Positions 8,796-17,496 are shown, counted from the first letter of the stretch. The stretch: DNA of 64,000 nt from Proluteimonas luteida (GCF_021191695.1 NZ_JAIWPT010000002.1:124001-188000); one strand, 5' to 3'. Translations and numbers: made by a program. The notes: a model not told the origin generated them from the sequence alone.

Positions 8796-9722
8796 TCAGG
8801 AGCTGGCCATTTTCCATTCAGTTTGATCTCTGGCCATGGCATTGAGGCGCGAGAGCAGCACGCGCATGCAGGCGACGATGGCCACTTTGGCGCACTTGCC
8901 GCGTTGTCGCAGGCGTTCGTATCGGGCCTTGAAGTCGGGTTGTTGGCGGATCACCGACAGGCAGGCCATGTACAACACCCGGCGGATGGGCGCGCGTCCG
9001 CCGCGGATGCGGCGCTTGCCGGCATGTTTGCCGCTGTCCACGTTGTAGGGAGCCAAGCCGGCCAGCGCGCAGATCTGCTTGCGCGTCAGCGGGCCCAACT
9101 CGGGCAGGTAGGCCAGCAGGCTGGCGCTGGTGACCTGGCCGATACCGCGCACGGCCCGCAACCGGCGGCCCAGCGCATCGTCGAGCGCGCTTTGGGCCTG
9201 AGCGATGGTGTTGTTGATCGTGAGGATGCGCCGGTTCAGATGCTTGATGCTGTCGAGCAGGTCCTGGCGCAGCGGCGCCAGCTCGGCCTGTTTCAGGCGC
9301 CGGCGCTCATCGTCGCGCTGCTGGACCAGCTGTTCGCGGCGCTGGACCCAGACACGCAGGGCTTCGCGCTCTGGCGTCACGACCTGGCCGGGCGCCTTGA
9401 CCAGGCCGGCCATGTGCGCCAGTACCTGGGCATCAATGGGATCGGTCTTGGCGATCTTGCCCAGGGCCTCGGCAAAGGCCCGCGCTCGACGCGGGTTGAC
9501 CCGGGTGACCGCAAGGCCAGCCTGGCTCAAGGCCCGCATCAGCGCGCGTTCGTAGCCGCCGGTCGCTTCCAGCAGCAGGTTGTCCACGGCCTGCCCGTTG
9601 ATGTGTTCCAGCAGCTGGGCATGGCCGGCGGCGGTGTTGGGCAAGGTCAGATGCTGCTTGTGCGGTAGCACGTAGATGCTCAGCGTGGCTTTGGCCACGT
9701 CGATACCAACGGTCAGGGACAT
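8796..9722 (-). CDS. IS110-family DEDD transposase (bridge-RNA-type recombinase)
   Basis: 308 residues. The N-terminal DEDD RuvC-like domain starts MSLTVGIDVAKATLS, with the first acidic residue in GIDVAK and a later DPIDAQVLA segment. A central coiled region rich in Glu, Arg and Gln follows. The C-terminal Transposase_20 domain has the helix-hairpin-helix VRGIGQVTSASLLAYLPELG, LAGLAPYNVDSGKHAGKRRI and a conserved serine region. The start at 9722 gives the standard N-terminus; an in-frame extension to 9773 runs into non-coding structure. No frameshift is seen, so the enzyme is probably active. Relatives work with a bridge RNA from the upstream non-coding end. Confidence 0.95.
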   Translation of the reverse strand: MSLTVGIDVAKATLSIYVLPHKQHLTLPNTAAGHAQLLEHINGQAVDNLLLEATGGYERALMRALSQAGLAVTRVNPRRARAFAEALGKIAKTDPIDAQVLAHMAGLVKAPGQVVTPEREALRVWVQRREQLVQQRDDERRRLKQAELAPLRQDLLDSIKHLNRRILTINNTIAQAQSALDDALGRRLRAVRGIGQVTSASLLAYLPELGPLTRKQICALAGLAPYNVDSGKHAGKRRIRGGRAPIRRVLYMACLSVIRQQPDFKARYERLRQRGKCAKVAIVACMRVLLSRLNAMARDQTEWKMASS

Positions 9723-9749
9723 TGCGTTCTCGTACACTGGGGGACAGGA

Positions 9750-9932
9750 GAGAGCTGCCTCGGTCCTGCCCACGCTTGTGAAGTTCGAGCTCTGGCTCGT
9801 TCAACTGTTCGGGCTGTGGAACGAGGTCGATGTGCGGCGGCCCGGGCTCCTACACGTGCTTGGCAACACTGCGGCCTGTCGGCCTGCCGCACATCGCTCT
9901 CCACTCAAAGACTACCGCCGGATGCAGACACA
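9750..9932 (-). ncRNA. Candidate IS110 bridge RNA with target and donor loops
   Basis: This is the transposase-sense strand upstream of the transposase; both RNA ends are approximate. A first loop is closed by an 11-base perfect stem (9886-9896 with 9828-9838). Its 5' side carries GGCCGC (9871-9876), equal to the target just left of and including the core. Its 3' side carries GUAGGAGC (9846-9853), complementary to the target right of the core. A second loop, closed by CCUCG/CGAGG (9822-9826 with 9758-9762), carries ACAGUUG (9802-9808), matching the transposase-distal element end, and CACAAGC (9774-9780), complementary to the other end. Order and polarity match the IS621 bridge RNA. Confidence 0.8.
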
Positions 9933-9933
9933 A

Positions 9934-9993
9934 GCGGCCCATGGCCGCGACCGTATACCGTCAAGCGCAATCGCGGCCATGGGCCGCTCCTAC
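9934..9993. repeat. GTAG-type REP palindrome pair (BIME-like), split by the IS
   Basis: Arms AGCGGCCCATGGCCGCGA (9933-9950) and its exact complement (9971-9988) flank a 20-base spacer. The right arm continues to CTCCTAC, giving the GTAGGAG head typical of REP sequences in Stenotrophomonas and Xanthomonas relatives. The matching head of the left arm, GTAGGAGC, now lies at 8778-8785 on the far side of the IS. The pair fills the former rdgB-hemW gap. An ATG at 9979 inside the right arm is in frame with hemW, but it would lie in a very stable hairpin. Confidence 0.85.
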
Positions 9994-10002
9994 GAACCTC
10001 CG

Positions 10003-11157
10003 ATGCTGATGCCCCCGCCGCTGTCGCTGTACGTGCACCTGCCCTGGTGCGTGCGCAAATGCCCGTACTGCGATTTCAATTCGCACGAGGCACGCGGGAC
10101 GCCGCCGTTCGAGGCCTACGTCGACGCGCTGGTCGCCGACCTCGAACACGACCTGCCGCTGGTCTGGGGCCGCACCGTGCACAGCGTGTTCTTCGGCGGC
10201 GGCACGCCGAGCCTGTTCCCGGCTGCTGCGATCGACCGCTTCCTGCAGGCGGCCTCGGCGCGGCTGCGCTTCGCGCCCGGGCTGGAGGTCACGCTGGAAA
10301 CCAACCCCGGCACCGCCGAGCACGGCCGCTTCGAGGACTACCTGCGCGCCGGCGTCAACCGCATCAGCTTCGGCATCCAGACCTTCGACGACGCCTGCCT
10401 GCGCCGGCTCGGCCGCATCCACGACAGCGCGCAGGCGGTCGCGGCGGTGGCGCTGGCGCGCGAGGCGGGCTTCGACAATTTCAACCTCGACCTGATGTAC
10501 GCGCTGCCGGGCCAGACCCTGGCGATGGCCGAGGACGATGTCGCGCGCGCGCTCGCACTCGCGCCCACGCACATCTCGCACTACCAGCTGACCCTCGAGC
10601 CCAATACGGTGTTCGCCGCACGGCCGCCGGAGGCGTTGCCCGACGAGGACCTGGCCTGGGACATGCAGGAACACTGCCAGGCGCAGCTGGCCGCGGCCGG
10701 CTATGCCCAGTACGAGGTCTCGGCCTACGCGCGGCCGGGACGCCAGTGCGCGCACAACCTCAACTACTGGCGCTTCGGCGACTACCTGGGCATCGGCGCC
10801 GGCGCCCACGGCAAGATCAGCCTCGGCAGCGAGCAGACCCTGCTGCGTCGCTGGAAGCACAGGCATCCGACGGCGTGGCTGGCCGCGGCGGGTACGCCCG
10901 GCGCGATCGGCGGCGACGACCGCATCGCCCCGGAACGGCGGCCGTTCGAGTTCATGCTCAATGCGCTGCGGCTGGTCGAGGGCTTCAGGCTGGCCGATTT
11001 CGAGGCGCGCACCGGGCTTGCGCGGGCCGCCATCGCCGGGCCGCTGGCGACCGCGGTCGCCAACGGCTGGCTGCAGGTCGATGCCGGCCGCGTCGTGCCG
11101 ACCGCACTCGGGCAGCGCTTCACCAACGACGTCGTGGCCCTGTTCCTCACCGACTGA
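10003..11157 (+). CDS. hemW: HemW-type radical SAM protein (heme chaperone)
   Basis: 384 residues. HemW binds heme and a 4Fe-4S cluster and is thought to deliver heme; it was formerly called oxygen-independent coproporphyrinogen oxidase-like. The radical-SAM cluster CVRKCPYC occupies residues 16-23 and is followed by DFNSHE, the HemW form of the motif. GGGTPSLF and ETNPGT (SAM binding) and the C-terminal HemN domain follow. Starts at 10003 or 10009 fit best; the in-frame ATG at 9979 lies in the REP palindrome. The gene normally follows rph-rdgB but is now separated from them by the IS110 element, so it needs its own promoter or read-through. Confidence 0.95.
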   Translation: MLMPPPLSLYVHLPWCVRKCPYCDFNSHEARGTPPFEAYVDALVADLEHDLPLVWGRTVHSVFFGGGTPSLFPAAAIDRFLQAASARLRFAPGLEVTLETNPGTAEHGRFEDYLRAGVNRISFGIQTFDDACLRRLGRIHDSAQAVAAVALAREAGFDNFNLDLMYALPGQTLAMAEDDVARALALAPTHISHYQLTLEPNTVFAARPPEALPDEDLAWDMQEHCQAQLAAAGYAQYEVSAYARPGRQCAHNLNYWRFGDYLGIGAGAHGKISLGSEQTLLRRWKHRHPTAWLAAAGTPGAIGGDDRIAPERRPFEFMLNALRLVEGFRLADFEARTGLARAAIAGPLATAVANGWLQVDAGRVVPTALGQRFTNDVVALFLTD

Positions 11158-11426
11158 ACGGCGGGAATGGCAAGTATCCTCCGGCAAAGTCGGGGGTTGC
11201 TTGTCGAAATCGGTGGCTTGCTGCGACCGCCGGCGATCGTTCCGGCAACCGGTTTCCCGTCGGCGCCGGAACGGGGCGGCGGCGCACACGCCTGCTGCAT
11301 CGCAGCAACCGGCGGCCGGTTCTCCCGGTCGCATCCGTTGTTCGGGGAACCACGTCACGGAATTGCTGGCCGCCGCCCGCGCTGCGTGCTAACAATCTGA
11401 ACCGGTCTTCAGAGTCAGCCGCCACC

Positions 11427-13745
11427 ATGCCCGCCTCGTCCATCGCGCGCGACGCCCCGCCTCCCCGGTCGCTTGCAAGCGCCGGGCTGCCGCCGCGCGT
11501 GCGCCGCAGCCTGGACGACGCGCTGGCGCTGGTGTCTTCGGCGCTGGAACCGCTGCTGGCGACGATGGTCACCGAGTTCGAGCAGGAACTGTTCCGGCTT
11601 GCCGACCAGGCCCGCAACCCCGGCCTGGAGTCGGGCTACATGCATGCGCTGCGCGCCTTCCGGCTCAACCGCGCCGACCTGCTGCCGCATTTCCTACTGG
11701 CCATGGAGGCCGCGCTGGCAGGACTGCGCACGCCCCCGGCCAGCGCGCACCCGCCCGGCATCGCCGAGTCCGGGCTGGGCGGATTCGGGGCGCTGCGCCT
11801 GGTCGAGGACGCGGTCATGGACGAGTCCACGGTGCTGCGCGAGATCGCCAGCCGCCAGGAAGGCCGCGCCAGCCTGTCGCTGCACCTGCTGGGGCAGCGC
11901 TTCGGCGTGCTGGCGGCTTCGCCGGCCTTCGATGCCGAGCACATCCCGCTCGGTCCGCAGTGCCTGTGCCGCGCGATCCAGACCTCGGCGACGGCGCTGG
12001 ACATCGAGCACGACGCGCGCCTGCTGCTGTACCGCATCTTCGACCGCGTGGTGATGTCGGGCTACGCGACGATCCTGGAACAGCTCGACGCGGCGCTGGC
12101 GCAGAGCGGCGTGCTGCCCGCGCTGACCTATGTACCGATGCGCACGCGGGCGACACCGGTCGACAATGGCGCGGCGCCCGTGGCGGCAGGCGGCGATGCC
12201 GGCACCGCGGCGCGGCCGCAGGCCGCGGCGACCGCCGCGCGGACCCGCGCCCAGGCACACAGCGACGCGCCGCATCGTCCGTTCACCGCATGGGGCGACG
12301 CGTCCGAAGCGCCGGCACCCGGCGACGGCGAAGACCACGAATCCGCCTATCGCCGGCTGCAGCAGCTGATGTCGGGCCGGCGCGAGCTGCTGCGCAAGCT
12401 CCGGCCGCAGGAAGGCCGGCTCGGGCCGCCGCCGCAGCAACTGCCCACACGCGACGTTACCGACGCCCTGCACCGGCTGCAGGCGCAGCCCGGCAGCATG
12501 GCCGCACGCAGCCTGGCGGAGATCAAGCAGTCGCTGCTGGCGCAGGCGCGCCAGCGCAGTGGCGAGGCGGCGACGCTGGCGCCGCAGGACGAGGACGCGT
12601 TCGAGCTGCTGTCGCTGCTGTACGGGCATCTCGAGGAGGAGATCCGCAGCGAGGCGCCGTCGGCGACATTGATCCGCGAACTGCAGATCCCGATGCTGCG
12701 GGTCGCGCTGCAGGACCATTCGTTCTTCACCCGGCAGCGGCATCCGGCCCGCGAGCTGCTCAACACCGTGGCCGAAAGCGCCGCGCGCTGGCTCGAGGAG
12801 CCCGGCATCGACCCGCGGCTGCTGGCCGCGCTGCGCGACGCGGTCGCGCATGTCCGCCAGAACTACCTCGACGACATCCAGGTCTTCACCGACGGCAACA
12901 CCCAGTTGCAGACGCAGCTGCAGGCCCAGGCCCGCACCGCCGAGCTGCAGGAGCGGCGCCATGTCGAGGCCGCGCGCGGCAAGGAGAAGCTGGCCAGCGC
13001 CAAGCTGCGCGCCGCCGAGGCGATGCAGGCGCTGATCGGCGAGCAGCGCCTGCCGCGCTTCTCGCGGGCGCTGCTGGACCAGGCCTGGGCCGACGTGCTG
13101 ACCCTGACCCTGCTGCGCCACGGCGAGGCGTCCCGGGCCTGGCAGCAGCAACTGGCCGTGACCCGGCAGATCGTCGACGCCGCGATCCACGACGAGGCCC
13201 CGCGGGACCCCGACCTGCAGAGCCAGGTCGAGACCTCGCTGGGCCAGGTCGGCTACCACGGCGAAGAGGCCGGGGTGATCGCCCAGCGCCTGACCCAGCC
13301 GCATTCGGCCGACGACGATGCCGCGTCGCGCACCGAGCTGGCGATGAAACTCAAGGCGCGCACCCGCCTCGGCGAGGACGCCGATGCCGCGCGCCGTCCG
13401 CGGCTGCCGCCGCGCACCCCCGAGGAACAGGCGCACTACGACAATCTGCGCACGCTGCCGTTCGGCACCTGGATCGAGTTCAGCATCAACCAGCAGGGCG
13501 ACGTGGTGCGCCGGCGCATGTCGTGGTTCAGTCCGATCACCGACAACGTGCTGTTCGTCAATCAGCGTGGCCAGCGCATCGGCGAACAGTCGCTCGACGC
13601 CGTGGCGCGCCTGCTGGCCTCCGGCAGCGCGCGCATCGTCACCGCCGACCGCGGCCATATCGTCGACCGTGCCTGGCAGGCGGCGATCAGCGCCTTGCGC
13701 AGTTTCGCCGGGCGCGGCGACCGTCCGATGGAGCAGCGCGCATGA
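11427..13745 (+). CDS. DUF1631 domain protein
   Basis: 772 residues. The N-terminal helical part (about 1-260: LDDALALVSSALEPLLATMV, then a region around LGQRFGVLAASPAFD) and the long C-terminal part both match DUF1631 proteins, which are common in Xanthomonas and Pseudomonas. Some database entries call them thymidine phosphorylases, and nothing in this sequence supports that. A low-complexity Ala/Arg-rich linker lies near residues 245-300, a coiled-coil-like stretch near 500-540, and the end (WIEFSINQQGDVVRRRMSWF) resembles a PilZ-like fold. Its stop overlaps the start of the PilZ gene by 4 bases (ATGA), so a link to cyclic di-GMP signalling is plausible. The molecular function is unknown. 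Confidence 0.85.
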   Translation: MPASSIARDAPPPRSLASAGLPPRVRRSLDDALALVSSALEPLLATMVTEFEQELFRLADQARNPGLESGYMHALRAFRLNRADLLPHFLLAMEAALAGLRTPPASAHPPGIAESGLGGFGALRLVEDAVMDESTVLREIASRQEGRASLSLHLLGQRFGVLAASPAFDAEHIPLGPQCLCRAIQTSATALDIEHDARLLLYRIFDRVVMSGYATILEQLDAALAQSGVLPALTYVPMRTRATPVDNGAAPVAAGGDAGTAARPQAAATAARTRAQAHSDAPHRPFTAWGDASEAPAPGDGEDHESAYRRLQQLMSGRRELLRKLRPQEGRLGPPPQQLPTRDVTDALHRLQAQPGSMAARSLAEIKQSLLAQARQRSGEAATLAPQDEDAFELLSLLYGHLEEEIRSEAPSATLIRELQIPMLRVALQDHSFFTRQRHPARELLNTVAESAARWLEEPGIDPRLLAALRDAVAHVRQNYLDDIQVFTDGNTQLQTQLQAQARTAELQERRHVEAARGKEKLASAKLRAAEAMQALIGEQRLPRFSRALLDQAWADVLTLTLLRHGEASRAWQQQLAVTRQIVDAAIHDEAPRDPDLQSQVETSLGQVGYHGEEAGVIAQRLTQPHSADDDAASRTELAMKLKARTRLGEDADAARRPRLPPRTPEEQAHYDNLRTLPFGTWIEFSINQQGDVVRRRMSWFSPITDNVLFVNQRGQRIGEQSLDAVARLLASGSARIVTADRGHIVDRAWQAAISALRSFAGRGDRPMEQRA

Positions 13746-14089
13746 TCCAGGAGTTCCGCCGCGCCCGCCGCCGCAAGGCTTCGGACCTCATCCAGGTGAC
13801 CGACGTCATGGCCGAGCGCATCGTCGGCCGCATCGGCAACCTGTCGGAGACCGGCATGCTGCTGATCGCCACCGAGCCGCTGGTCGAGGACGCGCTGTAC
13901 CAGCTCGCCTTCGTGCTGCCCGACGCCGCGGGCACGACCCCGGTCGAGGTCGGCGCGCACCTGCTGTGGCGCGACGACGCGGCGCTGTCGGGCAGCGTCT
14001 GGGCCGGGTTCCGCTTCATCGCGACCACGCCGGCGCTGACCGCGCAGCTGCACGGCTGGGTCAGCGCGCCCGGCGGCCATTACGAATAG
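13742..14089 (+). CDS. PilZ domain protein (cyclic di-GMP binding)
   Basis: 115 residues, a single stand-alone PilZ domain. Arginine-rich start MIQEFRRARRRKASD supplies the RxxxR-type motif, and NLSETG at residues 33-38 matches the (D/N)xSxxG motif. Both contact cyclic di-GMP in characterised PilZ proteins. It is translationally coupled to the DUF1631 gene through ATGA. A PAS-GGDEF-EAL enzyme that could set the local cyclic di-GMP level is encoded 3.5 kb downstream. The target process (motility, adhesion or other) cannot be read from sequence. Confidence 0.88.
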   Translation: MIQEFRRARRRKASDLIQVTDVMAERIVGRIGNLSETGMLLIATEPLVEDALYQLAFVLPDAAGTTPVEVGAHLLWRDDAALSGSVWAGFRFIATTPALTAQLHGWVSAPGGHYE

Positions 14090-14120
14090 GCGTCGGCAGC
14101 GCGGCCGGGCTTGCGGCAAA

Positions 14121-15506
14121 ATGCAGGATCCCCGCTTCTCCTGGATCGCGATGTCCCCGTCTTCCGCCACCCCGTCGCCCGCCCATCTCTATGCCGACCA
14201 CCTGGCAGTGCTGGCCGAGCGCTCGCAGACCGCGCTGGCGCGTGCCGGCCTGGACCATCTGGTCGTCCCCAGCGGCACCCTGCACTACCAGGTGTTCGAC
14301 GACCGCGACTATCCCTACGCGGTCAACCCGCAGTTCAAGCACTGGCTGCCGCTGACCCGCAATCCCGGCAGCTGGCTGGTGTTCACACCGGGGCAGCGGC
14401 CGAAGCTGATCTACCTGCAGCCGCGCGACTACTGGCACGTCGTGCCCGAGGCGCCGTCCGGCTACTGGGTCGAGCACTTCGACATCGTGGTGATCCGCAG
14501 GCCCGAGGAGGCGCAGCAGCACCTGCCGAAGAACGCCGCGCGCTGCGCGATCCTCGGCGAGCCGCAGAGCGCGCTCGGCAAGTACGGCGCCTACCTGCCC
14601 AACAACCCGCAGGCGGTGCTCGACTATCTCGACTACCACCGCGCCTACAAGACGCCCTACGAAATCGCGATGCTGCGCGAGGCCTCGCGCCGCGGGGTGC
14701 GCGCGCACCGCGCTGCCGAGCGCGCATTCCGCGCCGGCGCCAGCGAGTTCGGCATCCACCTGGCCTATTGCCAGGCGGCCGGCCAGGACGCGACCGAGCT
14801 GCCGTACCACAACATCGTCGCGCTCGATACGCATGCCGCGGTACTGCACTACACCGAGTTCGACCGCCTGCCGCCGGATCCGGTGCACAGCTTCCTGCTC
14901 GATGCCGGCGCCAGCCACGGCGGCTACGCATCCGACATCACCCGCACCCACGCCCACGACACCGCCAGCGAGTTCCAGGCGTTGATCGACGCGGTCGACC
15001 GGGCCCAGCAGGCGATGTGCGCGCAGGTCCGCGCCGGGTTCGACTACCGCCAGTTGCACCTCGACGCGCACCTGGCGCTGGCCGGCGTGCTGCGCGACTT
15101 CGGCGTGATCAAGGTCGCGCCGGAGACGGCGCTGGAGACCGGCGTCAGTGCCGCGTTCTTCCCGCACGGCATCGGCCACGGCATCGGCCTGCAGGTGCAC
15201 GACGTCGCCGGCTTCGCCGCGTCCGACCATGGCGGCACGATCGACAAACCCGAGGGACACCCGTACCTGCGCCTGACCCGGACCCTGGAACCGGGCATGG
15301 TGGTGACCATCGAGCCGGGTGTGTACTTCGTCGACATGCTGCTCGAGGACCTGCGCGACGCCGGCCACGGCGACAGCGTCGACTGGGACCGGGTCGCGGC
15401 GTTCCGCCCCTACGGCGGCATCCGCATCGAGGACAACGTGGTCTGCACCGTCGACGCGCCGGTCAACCTGACGCGCGAGGCGTTCGCCGGACTCGACGCC
15501 GGCTGA
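14121..15506 (+). CDS. pepQ: Xaa-Pro dipeptidase PepQ (M24B)
   Basis: 461 residues from 14121 (451 if ATG 14151 is used). PepQ cleaves dipeptides with C-terminal proline and uses two metal ions. Metal ligands are in place: Asp in LLDAGASHGGYASDITRTH (two aspartates), His in HGIGHGIGLQVHD, Glu in TIEPGVYF and Glu in IRIEDNVV. The N-terminal creatinase-like domain (DYPYAVNPQFKHWLPL) is typical of prolidase. It converges on pepP, a second M24B peptidase, so two proline-specific peptidases of one family sit tail to tail. Confidence 0.94.
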   Translation: MQDPRFSWIAMSPSSATPSPAHLYADHLAVLAERSQTALARAGLDHLVVPSGTLHYQVFDDRDYPYAVNPQFKHWLPLTRNPGSWLVFTPGQRPKLIYLQPRDYWHVVPEAPSGYWVEHFDIVVIRRPEEAQQHLPKNAARCAILGEPQSALGKYGAYLPNNPQAVLDYLDYHRAYKTPYEIAMLREASRRGVRAHRAAERAFRAGASEFGIHLAYCQAAGQDATELPYHNIVALDTHAAVLHYTEFDRLPPDPVHSFLLDAGASHGGYASDITRTHAHDTASEFQALIDAVDRAQQAMCAQVRAGFDYRQLHLDAHLALAGVLRDFGVIKVAPETALETGVSAAFFPHGIGHGIGLQVHDVAGFAASDHGGTIDKPEGHPYLRLTRTLEPGMVVTIEPGVYFVDMLLEDLRDAGHGDSVDWDRVAAFRPYGGIRIEDNVVCTVDAPVNLTREAFAGLDAG

Positions 15507-15570
15507 CCGCGTCACGCGCGCACCGCTGCGGGGCGTTGCGCGCCATTTCCCCGGCTGCGCCGTGAAGCGC

Positions 15571-15590
15571 GTCCCCGCTACGCCGGGGAC
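15571..15590. terminator. Hairpin at the pepQ/pepP convergent junction
   Basis: GTCCCCG and CGGGGAC pair over a 6-base loop. The hairpin sits where the two convergent genes end and overlaps the last codons of pepP. It could end both transcripts, but there is no strong T-run on either side, so the call is tentative. Confidence 0.4.
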
Positions 15591-16939
15591 GAGCGCGTGC
15601 GCCCCGGCGCGCCGCCCGCGTCCGCCATCAGCGCCTCGATCTCGTCGGCGGTGCGCGCCAGCGCACCGGTCAGCACCTCGTGGCCGGCCTTCGTCACCAG
15701 CACGTCGTCCTCGGTGCGGATGCCGATGCCGCGCCACTTCGGGTCGACGCCGGTGTCGTCGGGCGACACGTACAAGCCGGGTTCGATGGTGTAGACCATG
15801 CCCGGCTCGAGCAGCCGCGACTCGCCTTCGATGCGGTAGTCGCCGACGTCGTGCACGTCCAGCCCGATCCAGTGCCCGGTCTTGTGCGGATAGAAGCGCT
15901 TGTAGCTGCCGTCGGCGATGTGCTTCTCCAGCCGGCCCCTGAGCAGGCCCAGCCGCAGCAGGCCTTCGGTCAGCGCCTCGACCGCGGCATTGTGTCCGGC
16001 CTCGTAGGGCACGCCCGGCCGCGCCTGCGCCAGCGCGGCCTGGTAGGCGCTCTCGACCACCGCGTGCAGGGCCCGCTGCGGCGCGCTGAAACGCCCGTTG
16101 GCGGGAAACGTGCGGGTGATGTCGGCGGCATAGCCGCGGTACTCGGCGCCTGCGTCGATCAGCACCAGGTCGCCGTCGCGCGCCTGTCCGCTGTTGGCCC
16201 GGTAATGCAGCACGCAGGCGTTGGCGCCGGCACCGACGATGCTCTCGTAGGCGGGCTCGGCATCGTGCCGGCGGAACACGTGCTCGAGCGTGGCCTGCAG
16301 TTCGTACTCGCGCACGCCCGGGCGCGCGGCGCGCATCGCCGCCGCATGCGCCTCGACGCTGATCCTCGCCGCGCGGCGCATCAGCTTCAGCTCGCCTGCG
16401 TCCTTGAACAGGCGCATCTCGTCGAGCAGGTGGCCCAGTTCCAGGAACTCGTGCGGCGGCGACGCGCCCAGCCGCACCTGGGCACGGACCCGGTTGAGCC
16501 AGCCGATCAGCTTGAGGTCGAACTCGGTGTCGCGGCCGAAGTGGTAGTAGACCCGGGTGCGGCCTTCGAGCAGGCCCGGCAGGATCTCGTCGAGATCGTC
16601 GATCGGATAGGCGTCGTCCATGCCGTGGGCCTCGACAGCGCCCTCGGGCCCGGCGCGCGGCCCGTCCCAGGCTTCGCGTTCGCGGTCGCGCTCGCGGCAG
16701 AACAGCAGGCTCTCGCCATGCTTGCGCCCGGGCACCAGCACCAGCACCGCCTCGGGCTCGTCGAAGCCGGTCAGGTACCACAGGTCCGAATCCTGCCGGT
16801 AGGGATAGTGCGTGTCGCGGCTGCGGATGCGCTCGGGCGCCGCCGGCAGGATCAGGATCGCATCGCCGCCGGCCATGCGCATCAGCTGGCGGCGGCGCTT
16901 TTGGTAGCTGGCGGCCGCGATGCCGGTACTGCGCGACAT
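15578..16939 (-). CDS. pepP: Xaa-Pro aminopeptidase PepP (M24B)
   Basis: 453 residues. PepP removes N-terminal residues preceding proline. The aminopeptidase P N-domain (YQKRRRQLM, then HYPYRQDSDLWYLTGF) precedes the pita-bread catalytic domain. Ligands are Asp in LIDAGAEYRGYAADITRTF (two aspartates), His in GHWIGLDVHDVG, Glu in YTIEPGLYV and Glu in IRTEDDVLV. The start ATG at 16939 is 2 bases beyond the stop of the UPF0149 gene, giving the conserved ygfB-pepP pair. The ubiH gene that follows pepP in enterics is absent here. Confidence 0.96.
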   Translation of the reverse strand: MSRSTGIAAASYQKRRRQLMRMAGGDAILILPAAPERIRSRDTHYPYRQDSDLWYLTGFDEPEAVLVLVPGRKHGESLLFCRERDREREAWDGPRAGPEGAVEAHGMDDAYPIDDLDEILPGLLEGRTRVYYHFGRDTEFDLKLIGWLNRVRAQVRLGASPPHEFLELGHLLDEMRLFKDAGELKLMRRAARISVEAHAAAMRAARPGVREYELQATLEHVFRRHDAEPAYESIVGAGANACVLHYRANSGQARDGDLVLIDAGAEYRGYAADITRTFPANGRFSAPQRALHAVVESAYQAALAQARPGVPYEAGHNAAVEALTEGLLRLGLLRGRLEKHIADGSYKRFYPHKTGHWIGLDVHDVGDYRIEGESRLLEPGMVYTIEPGLYVSPDDTGVDPKWRGIGIRTEDDVLVTKAGHEVLTGALARTADEIEALMADAGGAPGRTRSSPA

Positions 16940-16941
16940 GC

Positions 16942-17496
16942 TCAGTTCAACCGTGCGCGGTGGCGCGCCCCCAGCGCGACGTCGCCGTGCAGCAGCAGGG
17001 CGGCGACCCGCACGAACTCCTCGATCTCGGCCAGCGCATCCTCCTCGCCCTCGTCGCCGGCGGCATCGTCCTCGGGCATCGCCGCGGCCAGCTTGGCCAG
17101 GTCGGCCAGCGCCTCCCCGCCTTCCTCGGACAGCCGCGGGCTGGCGCCGGCAGCCAGCCCGAACGCACCGAGGAATCCCCTGCACCAGTCGAACAGCGCG
17201 CCGCTGCGGACCGCGAGCGGTTCGTCGTCGTCGGGCAGCAGCAGCGCGAAACCGAAACCGCGGTCGTCGAGCTGTTCGGCCGTGGCCGTGCGCAGCCGGT
17301 CGAGCACGCTGCCCGGGTCCGGGGCCGGCAACGCGTCGTCGGCGAGCACCGGGGCCAGCCAGCCGGCCGTGTCGGCGCCGCCACCGGCCAGCCAGCCGCA
17401 CAAGCCGCCATGGAGCTCGCTCGCGCCCACGCCCAGCTGCAACTGCCGGCACTGGGTCTGGACTTCGGAGAAACCGGGCAGGTCGGGGTCGGACAC
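16942..17496 (-). CDS. UPF0149 (YgfB/YecA-like) family protein
   Basis: 184 residues, acidic and helical. The pattern ELHGGLCGWLAGG near residue 26, FGFALLLPDDDEPLAVRSGA, LFDWCRGFLGAFGLA and EIEEFVRVAALLL is that of UPF0149 proteins. The start is GTG at 17496; upstream in-frame sequence is the divergent promoter region. It precedes pepP by 2 bases, as ygfB does in Escherichia coli. The family is small, and its role is not inferable here beyond linkage to pepP. Confidence 0.9.
   Translation of the reverse strand: MSDPDLPGFSEVQTQCRQLQLGVGASELHGGLCGWLAGGGADTAGWLAPVLADDALPAPDPGSVLDRLRTATAEQLDDRGFGFALLLPDDDEPLAVRSGALFDWCRGFLGAFGLAAGASPRLSEEGGEALADLAKLAAAMPEDDAAGDEGEEDALAEIEEFVRVAALLLHGDVALGARHRARLN

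Larger units (their letters stand above)
8786..9933 (-). mobile_element. IS110-family insertion sequence inside a REP palindrome
   Basis: Boundaries were set by reconstructing the empty site. GTAGGAGC at 8778-8785 plus GGCCCATGGCCGCGA at 9936-9950 rebuilds an uninterrupted 23-base palindrome arm, identical to the complement of the intact arm at 9971-9993. GC at 8784-8785 and 9934-9935 is the repeated core dinucleotide. The element is 1,148 bases without the core. It has no terminal inverted repeats, as is usual for IS110. It encodes one DEDD transposase (8796-9722) and has about 210 non-coding bases upstream of it that look like a bridge RNA. It splits the conserved rdgB-hemW pair. Confidence 0.9.

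Noticed and set aside
9846..9853. Third REP head inside the IS (GTAGGAGC on the minus strand)
   Set aside because: It has no palindrome partner. It is better explained as the right target guide of the bridge RNA.
9816..11426. Upstream extension of the DUF1631 frame through hemW to 9816
   Set aside because: The extension overlaps hemW and the IS bridge-RNA region and has Arg/Pro/Ala-rich shadow composition. The DUF1631 homology begins after ATG 11427.
11427..13745. Thymidine phosphorylase
   Set aside because: Databases sometimes give this name to DUF1631 proteins, but no phosphorylase motif is present.
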